Shown here one piece after another: positions 63,837 through 64,000 of a stretch of 64,000 bases of DNA. The stretch comes from Caryophanales bacterium UBA6380 (lineage in GTDB: Bacteria; Bacillota_I; Bacilli_A; RFN20; CAG-826). Every line of letters begins with the position of its first letter. The first letter of the stretch is position 1. Location of the stretch: positions 62,001 through 126,000 of the forward strand of contig DJQS01000008.1 of the NCBI GenBank assembly GCA_002438785.1. Direction: 5' to 3'. The notes under the pieces were generated by a model. The model was not told the DNA's origin. It did no database searches and worked only from the letters and a program-made list of their open reading frames with translations. A program made the position numbers and the translations under genes.

Positions 63837-64000
63837 ATGTTTAAAATTAAAGATTTATTGGTAGAAAACAAATCAAGTTATATAGTAACAGATGAAATTC
63901 ATCCTCACTTTTCATTTAATTTAATTTCAGATGAAAATGAGGAGGATCTTAAAAGTTATAATTATGAAATATATTTAGATAATCAAATATTGTATAAATC
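63837..64000 (+). CDS. Probable GH78 alpha-L-rhamnosidase, N-terminal end only
   Basis: The open frame from ATG 63837 runs off the window. The 54 visible residues, LLVENKSSYIVTDEIHPHFSFNLISD followed by SYNYEIYLDNQILYKS (given in parts), fit the N-terminal Ig-like domain of bacterial alpha-L-rhamnosidases, where P-x-F-S-W...Q-x-A-Y-x-I-x-V is usual. The evidence is thin. The position, six bases after the symporter in a glycosidase operon, supports it. No Shine-Dalgarno was seen. Confidence 0.45.
   Translation, partial: MFKIKDLLVENKSSYIVTDEIHPHFSFNLISDENEEDLKSYNYEIYLDNQILYK

Overview
This window is AT-rich (by eye about 26-30% G+C) and its genes lie mostly on the plus strand. UGA is used as a stop (for example at the ends of rex, the agmatinase-like gene and ung) and Trp is coded by TGG, so the standard bacterial code applies and the organism is not a Mycoplasma. 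Fermentative genes (adhE, a monomeric [FeFe]-hydrogenase, rex), a complete gapA-pgk-tpiA cluster, lysine-rich proteins, lipoproteins with short lipoboxes and HrcA/CIRCE control point to an anaerobic low-GC Firmicutes/Bacilli-type bacterium, plausibly a gut member of the Erysipelotrichia or an RF39-like lineage. That placement is inferred from gene content only.

Layout. 1-6147: end of rex, adhE, a group-B-like [FeFe]-hydrogenase, an arginase/agmatinase-family enzyme and uracil-DNA glycosylase. 6406-10532: an unknown membrane protein, a DUF402 phosphatase, and the t6A tRNA-modification set tsaE-tsaB-rimI-tsaD. 10912-14778: galM, galK, an O-antigen-ligase-like membrane protein and a small membrane protein. 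14829-21263: a complete four-gene Wadjet plasmid-defence operon (jetA-jetB-jetC-jetD), followed by a DUF1836 gene, galE, a small P-loop kinase and tRNA-Gln(CUG). 23653-27717 (minus strand): a PlsC-like acyltransferase with a zinc ribbon, an XRE regulator, glf and two small membrane proteins, with one small unknown gene on the plus strand. 27842-35003: clpB under CIRCE control, the pit/DUF47 phosphate-uptake pair, and gapA-pgk-tpiA. 35185-40084: an anchored extracellular protein and a very large repeat-containing surface protein. 40154-44231: pseudouridine catabolism (psuG-psuK), a ROK sugar kinase, a small gene and a WYL regulator. 44412-54493: a secreted cluster of three lipoproteins of unknown function and an M6-like metalloprotease lipoprotein, with an amidohydrolase-like gene on the minus strand. 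54571-57155: a degraded accessory patch holding an intact AbiE-type toxin-antitoxin pair between broken genes. 57203-end: an AraC regulator divergent from a glycoside-utilisation operon (GH2, GH1, GPH-type symporter, and the start of a probable GH78 rhamnosidase).

How it fits together. Rex (NADH sensing) sits with adhE and a hydrogenase, both NADH/electron sinks. The gal genes and glf feed UDP-galactose and UDP-galactofuranose into surface polysaccharide, in keeping with the polymerase/ligase-like protein. The 3' cluster imports and hydrolyses unphosphorylated glycosides. The most notable system is the Wadjet operon, which appears intact. Both jetA and the gene just after jetD look leaderless, and both start with the same ten bases behind an extended -10 promoter. 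Other notable signals are tandem operator-like repeats at the AraC and XRE regulators, a perfect palindrome over an acyltransferase start codon, and a membrane-protein gene broken twice at homopolymer runs.

No rRNA, CRISPR array, intact insertion sequence or prophage was seen.
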